DNA from: Protonemura montana
Taxonomy: Eukaryota > Arthropoda > Insecta > Plecoptera > Nemouridae
Assembly: GCA_947568835.1 (NCBI GenBank)
Contig: OX387604.1
Location: forward strand, 2,708,001-2,772,000
Length of the DNA stretch: 64,000 nt
Direction of reading: 5' to 3'
This document shows, piece by piece, positions 10,538-23,169 of the stretch (position 1 is its first letter; every line of letters starts with the position of its first letter). The position numbers were made by a program, and so were the translations under genes. The notes beneath the pieces are model-generated. The model had not been told where the DNA came from and searched no databases. It saw only the letters and a program-made list of their open reading frames with translations.

Positions 10538-10608
10538 CACTGTAATACATAAAAAAATATGTACAAAAAACCTTAATCCGACGTTTTGAAAACAATTAAT
10601 CACTCTTC

Positions 10609-10800
10609 TCATGCAAGTAAGGGGCAATAAGGCCCTGGTTCTACAACTAGATTATGGTAGGGTGGCTTGTGATTTGCGAATTTCGTCCGTAAAGACGCTG
10701 ACAAGGCAGCTGGGAGGGTAAAATATTTCGTTTGGATGCGACTTGCGATCTCTATCGGGCGTTTGTCAAACCTTATGAACATTGCAAATTGGTTCGACTC
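10609..10800 (-). other. Exon-like minus-strand frame (fragment 1 of the cluster)
   Basis: On the minus strand TTATTTTCAG precedes a frame with FIRFDKRPIEIASRIQTKY followed by a Pro/Ala/Lys-rich segment and a stop at 10609. The acceptor fits consensus and the base composition is more balanced than the flanks. A possible donor (ATAAG/GTTTGA) would make only a 28-base exon. No domain recognised. Confidence 0.27.
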
Positions 10801-10815
10801 TGAAAATAATTGCAT

Positions 10816-12804
10816 ATACTTTTTTTATGGAGTTACTTTTTGCGGAATAAGACATGAATAACTAATATTTTGTACTGAAAAGCTGAATTTAATCCTAAGA
10901 ATTACTTGATAAGGACAAAATACAAGGAAACAATTATATATGTCATAATGAGCAAAGTCACAAAGAAGGTCATCACATTTCCTAACTACTATTTCACTCA
11001 CAGTTGGATAGAGGCTGATTTTTTAATTTTTCACGGTATATCAAAAAAGATTGAAAGCATTTAGGCAAATTGCTTTTTTCTTAATAAACGTTTGCGCGTA
11101 ATTTTCGTAACGCATCGAAGATATATGCATTTCTACAAACAATAAACGCTTTTATTTTTGCTCCATCTAAATTTGAAGTGTTTGAACAGTTTTATAATAA
11201 GCACAGATAATGCCGACATGTAGTTCGTGATTTCATCCACACAATATTCATTTAATCAAGCCTGAGAAAATATAACGTAACTTTGCCTTTTTTTCCCCGT
11301 TCATCTAAATATTACAAACGAGTGTTGCAAAAAAATACTCTCTGCTCTGAAATACCAAAAACAAAACACTGGGGAACTAAATAGCAATAGGAGAATTTGT
11401 ACGAGTAAACCACCAGCGAAGCGAGAAGCGCAAACTCCAGAGATATTTTCCACTCTGCAATTCCCCAAACCGAGTTACTTTACTCTCCGAGCTGCAATTA
11501 ATCGTTTCTCCTGTTTTTGGCAAGACTCTGTCAATGCAACAGCATTTAGCAATTAACGTGGTGATTGACAGCAGATAACTCTTACTGACAAGTGCACACC
11601 GATTCGCGTAACGCCGGAGAAGGAGAGAGAAAGTAGAGGGAATGGAGTTCGTTTCGGAAAGGGTGGTATCTGGGGAAGAGACAGGGACATAATAATATAT
11701 TAAACCATGCCCCTAGCGGTCTTTTGCCTAACTGATGAAATAGAAAATATTCATGTTAGCGTAACCGTAATATCATTTTTAGATTCTTTATTTATTTTCG
11801 AGGTATGTTTTGTACCTACTTTCATTAGAAAATAAAACGACATGGCTGTGAACATTTTTGTTGATAATAAAAGTCATAGAGTTTGTAGCTGCCCATCAAG
11901 ATACCTAGAGCTTTGATGGATGATCAAGTCGTCTAAATTGTTTTTGTAGCTGGAGGTTTTATTTGCGTAGTTTCTTGGTATAGTTTTAGGGTAATTCAAA
12001 TTTATACTTTTGTCGTGTTTTTAAAGACATGTTTATAAAGCATTGGTTCATTAATATAATTTGTCTTATCAATCATTGACGCAAAAAAATATCTATTTAA
12101 ATGCTGGGAAACACAGAATGGCACAATTTTAAGGTAGTGTTTATCAGTTTGTTGAGTGTTATGATGCGTGAATTGGATGCATGTAAACTAATGTTTTAAC
12201 ACAGTATTTAAATGTATAAATACGCTTACATACCCCACAGAAAGTGTTAATGTGAACCCATATCCACGGTTATTCAGTTTGTTTTTAAGATTGTGTTGTT
12301 TTATTTTTGAAATTCGAAAATGTCGTGTATTTCCTAACGATTATTCGAATAGCCATTCGGACGCTCCATGCTGCGACGAGGTTGCCTCTGGTGCGACCTA
12401 GCGGCAGTCTTGCCAACTTCATGTTGGGGGTGAATTCGTTACCGACATTCTAGGGATGAAAATATTACGTGATATAACTTCGTAAATTAATTACATGTAG
12501 TGCATATTTTAAAATGATACGAATGCATGAGACACCTGACAAGTGAATGACGCTTATCACTATCAAGTGTGACATGTTATTATTATGATATTTGTCGACG
12601 GAGACATATTATAACATGGTTTGTGAAAGAGTTTTCATACCTTTTCAAATCATCAAAAAGAATTTGTCGTGATTCTTCAAAATGCGTTTTTTTTCTTCAA
12701 ATAACAGATTGCCTCAGTGATGTATATTTCACTCAGTTAAATTATTATTACCTTGCAGTAACACAAGTTCAAAAATCTCAATAATTAGAGCATTTTCTCT
12801 GTGA
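10816..12804. other. AT-rich unique DNA
   Basis: No supported gene. A somewhat more GC-rich patch lies at 11400-11660. Nothing else recognised on either strand. Confidence 0.5.
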
Positions 12805-13023
12805 TTAATATGTTTTCACCAAGTTGTAGACATCTTTTGTGTCTGAGTAAAGGGTTTTATTATTTGAATTAGAAATGTCTGCGTCTCCTACATTTAGCGT
12901 GTTATTAATGATTTGTAACGTTGGGCGCTCGTCATGCGAAAACCTTACCGACTCCTTATTTAATGGGAGCAGATTAAAAACTTGCTCCATCTTCTGAATA
13001 CAAAACTGATTTAACGACTTCAC
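12805..13023 (-). other. Minus-strand open frame with internal splice-like sites; unidentified
   Basis: A 72-codon minus-strand frame of balanced composition. Inside it TTTTGTATTCAG is followed 45 bases later by GTAAGG, which would bound a 15-codon micro-exon (KMEQVFNLLPLNKES). It lies upstream, in gene orientation, of the exon-like cluster at 9760-10815. It may belong with it or be chance. Confidence 0.15.
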
Positions 13024-15381
13024 TTTGGAACAGACATCTCACTGGTTTCATTCCGTTGCCTCAAAAATGAATAGTTGGATCGGGGAGTTAGAGTCAAGAA
13101 AGGCATAACCTGTGACTACGCTTACAGCAGCATCTAAGACATGATTCTGAATCTGTTATCTAAGATGCTATTCGTCGATTGAAATTATAAAAACAAATTG
13201 ATCTATGTCAACTTTTATTAGACCAATCAGGAAGGGTTTAAATTGTATTGCATTTAAAATTTTTAAATAATTAAGGCCTGATTTCGAGTGATGAAAAAAT
13301 TTGCTAACGATACTGGCGACCCTTTCTTGTAAGATCTCACGATATCATCAAGTTTTCGATATATTAATCATTTTTTACCTATGTTGGCTTGAGTGTTATG
13401 CCAGTTTTGCTCCCAACTTATCAACACAAGCGCAGAATTTGTTGGAAACTAATGTACAGCTATTAGAGTTCTGAATTTTTATTTTCTGCTAAAGAGTAAA
13501 GGGGTGCAAATGGAGTATGATTAATATAAGCACATAGAAACCCGTTCGTATAAGATGCACACGATTTTGTTAATACATTTCTCATTTAGGCAACGCCAGC
13601 AAAAGAATAAAAGTTACAAGAAAAAAAAAATTAACAGTGAATACAGTAAGATTCCATGAATTCACTTTACATCTGTTTCACGTTCTTTTCTTATTTTTGC
13701 TTTGTTTCCAACTTGAAAGCTTGCATAATAATATTGTCCATTACATATTATTACACAGTATGGAATAATTCGCCATGAATTGCATGTACTAACAATTATT
13801 AAAGATGACAGGCAGTGGGTTCGGGTTAAGGGGGTTGGGGTGGAGCTTGTTGGCGGGGAAGATGGGTGGTAGGAGGGCAGGGGTAAGGCCGACGACAAGC
13901 CATAATTGTCTTGCTCCTTCATCTTGGGAGCCCTACGATGTGCCTCAAGGCAGGCAAAACTCCTTGCACTATCACAGCTCGCTAAATGCTAAATGTCGAC
14001 CAGGAAAGTTTGTCTTAAACAATTAAAATTAGAGTCTGGAGACCGTGTTGTCGTTAGAAGATGAGATGAGGAAGCGATTAAGAATGAGGCTCTGGCGCAG
14101 GGCTGTTAAGCGAGCAAGTTTCCTAGCGGTGCTTGTCGACGGTTATGTCGGGTTAAAAGTAGTTCAACGATGCTCTTTTAGAACAACTTCTCAGGAATGA
14201 TATTAATTACGGTTTTGTTCAACTCAAACTTATTTTATATTCGAATCACACTTTGAACTAGCAGTGAAACGTGATATGCATATGACTTATGATATAAATT
14301 TACTTGTGGAATCACACATGGAAATGCAGTTTTTGTTTGATTTAATTAAAAATATAAAAATTTTCTTAGATATAAAGATATTGTTTTCGAATTTTCTGAA
14401 ATAAGAAGTTTGAAAGAAGTAAGTTTAAAGATAAAATATTAAACACCGATAAGCCCTCCACGCTGAGTAACTTTTGGCATGAATACGTGCGATTCAAAGG
14501 AAACACATGGAATTTAGTTATTATATTGTAAGTAATTACAGAAAGCTTTAAATATACTTTAAAATAAGTCAAAGTAAGGTAAAGTAAGCATACTTTATAT
14601 TACTATACTTATCAAGAACCAAAATTCTATGTGTTCTTCGATCCCATGTCTTCAGGTGTAAACTTACATTACAGCTGAAAGGTAAGTATCGGTGTATCAA
14701 AGTGCTCGGTTAGTACTATTTCCTTTACTATGACTTGGTCTTCTCATAATGGCGTCAAGGCAAATTGAAATTAATCACCGTTTTGTATAATATATATAAA
14801 TGTGTAAAGTTACTCGAGCTTAAAATATGATACCTTGTGAATGTTTCTGCTGAAAGATGTCATTTTAATTGACTTAACACCAGGTTACCTGAGAAAGCTT
14901 CAAGGTAAAATTATTAGCAGCTAAGACGTTTTGTGGAGTAGACATTTTCACACATTACCTACTCCTACAAGAAACGGTAGCTTTGTGAAAGGAAGAGTGA
15001 ACGCCTTACCAGCCAACTTCCAAACATAGAACTGATGAAGATTTATCTGTTTTTATGGAAAATGGACTTAATTTTTTACTGTTAAAGCAATACGTTTTTT
15101 TTTTCAACTTTTTCTTACTATTTAGAAACATAATATGAAGTGTATTTTAAGAAATTTGCTTGGAAATTGCGGTCATTGTCTACACACCCTTTCCAAGGAA
15201 CAGTTTGTAAGGAATTTAGAAGCAAAATTTTGATTTTTAAAACGCTTTGATGGCCCAGAATTACCGTTTCAAGGGTCAAGAATAACCCTCACGAACGAAG
15301 ATGATTGGAAACCTGTAGATTCGTCCGTCTCGGCGTCGAGCATATACTTGTCCAAATCACCTCAATACCTAAAGTTCACTT
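13024..15381. other. AT-rich unique DNA with one G-rich patch
   Basis: A G-rich patch of about 100 bp at 13810-13895 breaks otherwise AT-rich sequence. The frames on both strands there are low-complexity products of it. No gene supported. Confidence 0.5.
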
Positions 15382-15541
15382 GCAAAGTATGAGCAAAGTA
15401 TGAGCAAAGTATGAGCAAAGTATGAGCAAAGTAAGAGCAAAGTATGAGCAAAGTATGAGCAAAGTATGAGCAAAGTAAGAGCAAAGTAAGAGCAAAGAAA
15501 GAGCAAAGAAAGTGCAAAGAAAGTGCGCGAGAGCAAAGAGT
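15382..15541. repeat. 11-bp minisatellite (GCAAAGTATGA), about 14 units
   Basis: Units of 11 bp with variants GCAAAGTAAGA and GCAAAGAAAGA, the changes accumulating toward the right end, where units become GCAAAGAAAGT. This gradient suggests expansion from the left. The minus-strand frame through it is a by-product. Confidence 0.95.
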
Positions 15542-16096
15542 CTACATTCTAAGAAAATCCATCCCGAAAGTATTTTCAGCACGAAAAACAAACTGACATG
15601 ATTTGAAGTAAAGCTCAACCACAAACCGTGTAATAACCGTTGTATGGGATTAGGGGGACATCTGCTGGTTGCATTGGTTATGCTCAACTAGGTAATAGCC
15701 ATGCAGGAAGTCTCTCGTTGAAGGATGAGCTGGTCGAGACACGCGTTGCACCTTTTCAAAGAGTTTCACAGATTAACAACTTCTGTTTTTTTTTTTAAAT
15801 GTGGTTGAGCAATGTTATAATAATTCACCTTTCATCAACAAAGCAGGAAAAAGTAGAAAAATCACAAAGTACAAGTAAAAAAGATTATCAGGTATGAGTT
15901 CGAAGACCTACGGAGATAACATTTTCAAACAAGGTGAATTTAATGCTTCTTTCTCAAGTGCGAATTTGGATTTTGAATTTAGATTTCTCAATGTGGTCCT
16001 GAGAAACTATTAGAGTCAAAATGCTGACTTAAAACGACAGACAGTTCAATAAATGGCCCATCTATATTTTAATATTTTTTCTCAATTACTCGATTA

Positions 16097-16118
16097 CCAC
16101 CCCCCCCCCCTCCCCCTC
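16097..16118. repeat. C-rich tract
   Basis: A short run dominated by C with two T interruptions, within AT-rich DNA. Confidence 0.8.
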
Positions 16119-16318
16119 CACTTAATATGCCGTTATTATTATTTCTCTTTACCCGATTTTTTGGTTTCTTCAAAATACAGAATTGTAAGCAAAATAGGGG
16201 AAAAGATAGCAACGCTGATGCAAATATGTCCTACACAGAATGTACCAATATTCAGAACCACCGTAAAAACACATGGCATCCATCTAAGCTTTATTATCAG
16301 AAGGACTTATCATCGACC

Positions 16319-16356
16319 ATCGATATTATCGATATTATCGATATTATCATCGATTA
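16319..16356. repeat. Short 9-bp repeat (CGATATTAT)
   Basis: Three exact 9-bp units plus a partial unit. The unit contains the palindrome ATCGAT across its junctions. Confidence 0.9.
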
Positions 16357-19300
16357 TGAATAACACATCAGTTTTTGTTCGCACACCCGTCCTTGCATCC
16401 TGGCATGTATATTTAGAACATAAACCGCAGTGTTGAAAAGCGATGTGGAAGGGATTACACAATCTAACATTACTGTTGGGGGGTCGGTCCGTCCACTCGC
16501 GTGGTGATCTCTCATTTAACATTTGCAACTCGTGTATTAATACATTCGTGGCTGCATTTAAAGTTTAAACAGCAAACTTGCGCTGAGACACAAATCAGAA
16601 GTGAAAACTCTGTAATAGTTGGTTGAAAACGCAATCAAACGCACACTTGAAATTATATCATATTTTTATAATGGTATCCATTGTTGTGAAAATATTTGAT
16701 TTTATTTATTTACGTATTTAAAATATATAAACAAGCACAGATTTGATACAAAGTTTTTGATTATAGAGAAATCCACATAGAACGACGTTAGTATTTGAAA
16801 AAAAAAGGGAAAACGTGAAACATTAGATAAAATCCATTAGCATCGTGTATTTGATATGAAAATAATGCGTCTAGATGGAGGGGATAAAATGGACGGCATA
16901 TCGGTGAGAATAAAATGTTGAATAATTCTGTAGGACGAGTGAATGTTTGTAGGAGGTAACAGTGGAGGTAAAGCGATGGTTTGCCCCAACCGGTTGGTTC
17001 TTAGCTTGATTAATGATAGAACTTGGCTGCTCGGAACACATCGGGACAAATAGCAATCTAACGTGACTTCTTTAGCTACAATGGCTACCCACGTTGGAAT
17101 AATACCCACTCCTCTGAAATAACGCAGCGTATGTTTGCTTGCCATGGGCAGCATGGGCAACATGGACAGCATGGGCAGCACCCAAGTACACCAACTGTAT
17201 GCTAGCAATGATTATTTTAAAAATAAATTTATGCAGCATGTTTAAAAAATTGCAGCTATTAAAAATGGATGAAGGTTTATGATTGAGTCATGATTTGCTT
17301 TATATGCTGACTGCTTGTCGAATTTTTATGCTACTGCGATGCTAGTGTGGATGATATGGACAATTTTGAATGTAGTTGCGAAAATCTATTTTTGTAGTTG
17401 AATTTGTTATTTAAGTTTTTTATTTTTAATGTCGGTGCTTTTTGAAAATCTGAATTTAGCTCTAATAAATATCTGATGATAAAACGAATATTTGCATCAA
17501 TTCTTACATGAAATGCACAGCGTAGGTTCCTGTGTAACAAGCTATTTGCAAAAGAGTGAACAAGTTTTTTTTTTACAGAATTCTACGTGTTGATAAAGTA
17601 AAAAGATAAAAATTTCTCTGCCCTTAGTTAACCTTTGAGAAGGCCTAAAATATGTAAAGCAGTTAATTATAAAGACATCAGATCCTTGAATTAATAATGT
17701 TACGTCTCAAATGAGAAATGCGCGTTCAAGATTGAACAAGAAAACAGCTAGTATCTGGCTAGCCAAGATAAATATAGCGACATTTTACATGTAAAACTTA
17801 CTGAAGAAATGGAGGTACGGTACGGGTACGATCTAACTTCAAATCGAATCTATATCTCTTTGTTTCTGGTTTTTCAATTGGTTTTTTTTTTGAGGTATAA
17901 CGGTGACCAATTTTAACCAAACCTCCACTCATTAAAAATTTTGTTAAAAAACTCAATTGATTTTTTTTTTAAATTAAAATTAAAATATTTTAAATTTTAA
18001 TATAAAAGAAATTTAGTTTCCTGAATACATTAATTTCTTCTAATTACCAAGTATACCAACAATAAATACCGACAGTAATGGCAGTGAATATGATTTCTTG
18101 ACATTATTCTGTCCTGCAGTCGGTGAGATTATGCAGTGGAATAGAAAAGACGCCAAGAAAGATACACATATACATTCCTTATGAACATGACTCTAGCGAA
18201 GACAACGGCAACATTTGGCAAAATACATGCTCCTGACGCTTGGATTAATCACCTGTTTTAACTCGATTAATTGAAGTAGACATATAAAATACCAGGCCAG
18301 ACACGTAACTAGTAACATTCCCTGATCATGATAACGTAGTTAAAATTAAAAGCATTTATTTTCAAATGATTATCAATAATTTAACCTTGATTGGCAATAG
18401 TTTTATTCGGTGTAAGACTTGACATACCCGTATTTTGTATTGGTGAATTGTTTTGAAAAATAGTTGAGGTGTCGTTTAATCTTTTGGGTTGGGCTTGGAT
18501 TTGAATAACGTGTGATTTTATCACCGCGTTCTAAAAACAAGTCATCCAATATAATGAGCATAAGAAAGTATATTTAAGAGTACTACGCCTTTTTAATAAT
18601 TGAATCCGTTTCTGAATCATTTAAATGTACAAGTATTTACATTCCAATTCTTACCTGACTCTAAAAACATTTAGCTTATTTATTTGAATGGAGGTGCCAG
18701 GTTTAAGCTTTAAAATCATGGCTCCTCCACCTAGAATTAACGGTCCATTCCATCTTTTAAAAATAGTCTCTTAAAATATTATTCGGCGAGCAACTGTCGT
18801 CATTTAAGTCAAAATAGACTTGCTAGCAAATAGTAACAAACAACTGAAAAACAAGAAGCAAATGTTGAGATTTTTTATCATCATTGCACCAGTTCGCCAT
18901 TTCCAGACAAATGCGTTGTTTTGTGCAAGATGTTGGTTGTCTGTGATTGGTTTAAAAGACAAATCTGTAGACCACTCCCAAACATCATTAGTGTGGCTTC
19001 TCAAAGATAGAAAGGGTGTACCGATACAATACTCAGATTTCCAGTTCCAACCAACCAATCAGCCAAAACAACTTTCCTACATATCTCATTAAAAAAAATC
19101 ACATTCTTTAATTCAACAAATTTATAAATACTTTTTATAAAAGTAAACATTTATTAGCTATTTATATTTTGATTGACGGTATCTACTGAAGAATAAATAA
19201 TAATACTCATCTTCATATTACATGTATTATTTTAATTCTAGCTTTATGATTGATTTGTGAGACAAATCTAAGACTCACCTGACTACCTAGCGCCGAATCT

Positions 19301-21787
19301 TCATAGAATCAACCAATCCCAGGTGCGGTACTCTCCTAATGGTTACTCATTTGTAATAATAAATGCAGTTTGCAGGATCAATTTATCTTTACAGCTGTGT
19401 AACGCCAGATGAAGACGTATTAACAATGACGTATTTGATGGATAAGAAACCCGCAGGGTTACCAATGTTGTCTATCAATCATTATTTATAGGTTAGTTCA
19501 CAATTGTGAAGTGGGGTCAAGAACATAAGAATCTCTCATACATCTCACCCTTCGTATTCTACCTTTATTGTTACCTTCTTAGCAAATACAAACATCTTTG
19601 ATTGCACGTGCTTATGTAAGGAATTTATACCTAGGCATATCTGTTCTTTGAACAGTGCAAGGTTTTCAAAATGAACACAATAAGATGTGATTGTTACACC
19701 TATTGATGTACAGTAAGAAGAAGCAAACAGCTTTGTTAAACGGTCGACGCTTTTATGGTTTATTTTTGGAATCTTAAGACAGGGTTAGTTTTGGGAAAGA
19801 AAAAAAGAAGCTATTTTCTGCTATTGATAGATAATAAAGTTTTTTTTTTTTAAATAATTGCAGGTAATTATATTGTTTAGCACATGTGCTACAAAGATAC
19901 AATTATCTGCAGCAAAGTAAAAAGAAAAAACATATTTTTGCTTCTCCGATGGAGTGTTCCAACTGAGTTTAGTATGATTACTTCAGATAGAAGAACATGT
20001 TCATTTTATCCAATTACAATCATCATTTCAGTGTCATCACAGTTGGTGAACGCTATGTCCAATTTTAACAGGTAGCTAGAGCATATTGCTTGATGTGCCT
20101 ACTCTTGATTGATGTTGAGTTAGAAGTTGGGGGTCTCAAGAATATTGTCTTGGTACACTCCTTATAAAACAACGTTTCTCAGATCTTACAGTCAGGAGTT
20201 TCGGTATCCAGCTGAGGGAAATGAAGTAGTTTCAGTCTCCACATGATGTCAAAACTTACGTCCAAAGCCTTTAAATGATTCGGAAATGTTCTTTTATTTT
20301 TTCATATATCCTTCTCACTCTACCTAATATCAGATTTGATATGGAATTGTTGTTGCTCAGATTTGGGCATCAAAAGTTGGATCTCTATTATTGCTTAATA
20401 ACCAAAGGCATACGTCACGTTTTGAAACACACCCTATTTCTCAATGTCGTCCTTTTTTTTTAATACATTCAAGACAGTTGGTTTGCCGACTACCTTCTAG
20501 AAGTCCGTCGTAAGCTGCATTAGGCTTTTTGATTCGACGTAGCACTTTTGATTCATGCCCACGCTGTTTTTGATTTGATTGGAAGATATGAAAGAATTGT
20601 ATGCGTCATATCGTTGTTGGTATACAAAATCGATATATTAACATAAAATGGTTTGAAGATATTTATACTTCTTGTAAAATATGAAATCTTGAATCAACTT
20701 TAGGGTGACGTAGTAATGACGTCGAGCGCCTACGAGCTGAAAATTTGGTCTCAGTTAAGTCAAGGGACCTGCAACTCTCTCAATTTCTTCTTGGTAATTT
20801 AGGGGGCAATTTTTCTAGGACGAATTGGCTCTTCTTGGCGATTAACGTCGACCAAGCAATGAAGCAAAACTTTAAATCCTTCCTCCTGATTTCAGGAGGC
20901 CCGAGCTAGCTGCAAGCTGACCAAATATTACTCGTTCTTGGTCTTAACATCTAACTTTTAAAGATATTGTTTAAAGTCGTTTGTACTGTTTTTTTGACGA
21001 ATTTCATGACAAAAAATGCTCATAATTGTCTAATGTTATTTACTTGTCATCGTCTTTATTAATTACAGAGTTTTTCGCTAGCGAAAAACCGCAATGAATC
21101 GTCACGGCTCTGTTCCTGTAGTCGTTGGTTAGGGGGCGAACCAGCGGAGCTAAAGAAATACTTTGTTAGAAATATATCGCTCTAAGTATTTAGAGAGAAA
21201 TCAAAGAACTAAGATTACCTTCAATTTTTATCAAGTTTTTATTGAGATTGGGCGCAACCCAAAGTAAACCAACAATCAAAATGCACTTTAATTTATCATC
21301 ATTCTTATACTTTTCTTTTAAATGTATTTATCTCAATTTACCAATATCCTTCCAGTGTCTAGAATCTTGTTCTAAATCCAAATCCAATCAGCTGAGCAAA
21401 GCCACAGCAAATCAAGCAACATGCATTCTATTGCGTCGCTCGCTAAATTGGGTGGTTAAGGTATAAACGCTCCGTTAGCTAAGTATTTACACGCTACGTA
21501 GCTATTAATTCCCTATTCAGCTTCTAGCCTACACCAACCTCAAGGTATAGTACCAACTAATCAAATGAAAACTATCCAAAACTTGATTTTTAAACGTTCG
21601 TCAGATTACGCGAAGAAATTCATAATGTAAATAGCAGTGCTCATTTGTAATTTACAAACAGCAAATGAAGATGTTCCTTGATTTAAGACATTAGGTAATA
21701 TAAGACTCTGTGTCGGAGCTGGTCGGTGTCAGTACCATGCATTCTCGACGAGGCCGGCACTGGTTTTATCATTCTTAGAAGTAATGA
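16357..21787. other. AT-rich unique DNA
   Basis: About 5.4 kb with no supported gene. It includes a 12-bp ATGGGCAGC-type short repeat at 17140-17180, several T-runs near 17885, 17960 and 19840, and short open frames without motifs. The stretch at 18804-19092 is open on both strands with protein-like composition, but I recognise neither product. Confidence 0.45.
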
Positions 21788-21913
21788 GTGAATGCAATTA
21801 ATCATCGTGGAAGCTCATTAAACTGGAAGTTGTCTTCGTTTGCTAGTAACGCCGCGATGGGATTAGATAGTTCAGGTCGGCAACTCCGAGGTTCAGATCC
21901 TTCTTGCATGCTC

Positions 21914-22030
21914 CTCACTACTTACTACTCACTACTCACTACTCACTACTCACTACTCACTACTCACTACTCACTACTCACTACTCACTACTCACTACTC
22001 ACTACTCACTACTCACTACTCACTACTTAC
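21914..22030. repeat. 7-bp array (CTCACTA)n
   Basis: About 16 nearly perfect 7-bp units. Because 7 is coprime to 3, each frame reads a seven-residue repeat (LLTTHYS) without stops, which explains the open frames here. It is followed directly by a three-copy 53-bp repeat. Confidence 0.97.
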
Positions 22031-22060
22031 ATCACTACTATACTCACCTACTCACTGCAT

Positions 22061-22218
22061 CGCCCAAGAAGAACCGCATATTCACCCTGCCTGCCCTTCG
22101 GATGGTTCCAATTGCCACAAAAAGAACAACACATTTACACTGCCGGTCCTTCGAATGGTTCAAATCGCCAAAGAAGGACCACACAATCATACTGCCTGTC
22201 CTTGGGATGGTTCATATC
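22061..22218. repeat. 53-bp tandem triplicate, diverged
   Basis: Three copies at 22061-22113, 22114-22166 and 22167-22218, each containing CTGCC(T/G)G(C/T)CCTTCG or similar followed by ATGGTTC. Copies differ at about a quarter of positions, so this is much older than the adjacent 7-bp array. The period of 53 keeps no constant reading frame. Confidence 0.85.
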
Positions 22219-22743
22219 TCTCTCAGATAAAACCATGTACACCTAAGCTGTTCTAAATTAAGCTCACTGCATCTCCGATGGAAAATTACGTGCTGACACA
22301 CGGCATTTTTTAAATTAATATGTGAACCTGAATATTAGCTATTAATCTAAATTTACTGTTTCGTTTTTAAGTTTATCAACCTGAATTAGGAGACGTTATT
22401 AATTTTGAGATCTCCGCGGGGGTTTAATGAGGGCGGTCTCCCTTGTTTTAATTAAAAACTTGTCATGCAAAGAAAGCGAAACAAATAAAAATTGGTTTCT
22501 ACATGCATTTTTTTCATGCTTTTAATTCAACACTCGGATTTCAAAACATTAATGAGTTAAACAATTGTTCGTCTGTGTACATAAAGGAATAAAATAGATA
22601 AGTGGCATTGCAGATTTTGCAATAGGACTTCGTGTGTGATTCAAATTGCATATCGTACATGCAATATATGGTATATTGCTATAGTGCCTATCGGGGGTAG
22701 GGGGGTAGAAAGGCTACAAGACTGTGCTAACAAGGCTACAAGG

Positions 22744-23169
22744 CTAGCGACTAGACTAGCGACTAGCGACTAGCGACTAGCGACCAGTGACTAGCGACTA
22801 GCGACTAGCGACTAGCGACTAGCGACTAGTGACTAGCGACCAGCGACTAGCGACTAGCGACCAGCGACTAGCGACTAGCGACTAGTGACTAGCGACTAGC
22901 GACTAGTGACTAGCGACTAGCGACTAGCGACTAGCGACTAGCGACTAGCGACTAGCGACTAGCGACTAGCGACTAGCGACTAGCGACTAGCGACTAGCGA
23001 CTAGCGACTAGCGACTAGCGACTAGCGACTAGCGACTAGCGACTAGCGACTAGCGACTAGCGACTAGCGACTAGCGACTAGTGACTAGCGACTAGCGACT
23101 AGCGACTAGCGACTAGCGACTAGCGACTAGCGACTAGCGACTAGTGACCAGCGACTAGCGACTAGCGAC
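22744..23169. repeat. 7-bp array (CGACTAG)n, about 60 units
   Basis: About 426 bp of CGACTAG units with sparse variants CGACCAG and TGACTAG that recur at irregular spacing, mostly in the left half and near the right end. A central part of over 150 bp is perfect. The left flank (22715-22743) shows AAGGCTACAAGGCTAGCGAC, a likely seed. Every unit carries the CTAG palindrome. Confidence 0.97.

Noticed and set aside
18804-19092. Overlapping plus- and minus-strand frames of 84-90 codons
   Set aside because: Both look mildly protein-like but neither has a recognisable domain or good splice context.
21880-21900. tRNA gene suggested by GGTTCAGATCC
   Set aside because: The T-arm is imperfect, and no convincing A-box, anticodon arm or acceptor stem is seen.
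21788-22246. 152-codon frame with an LLTTHYS repeat
   Set aside because: Produced by the 7-bp array. Adjacent sequence is a diverged 53-bp repeat that does not keep frame.
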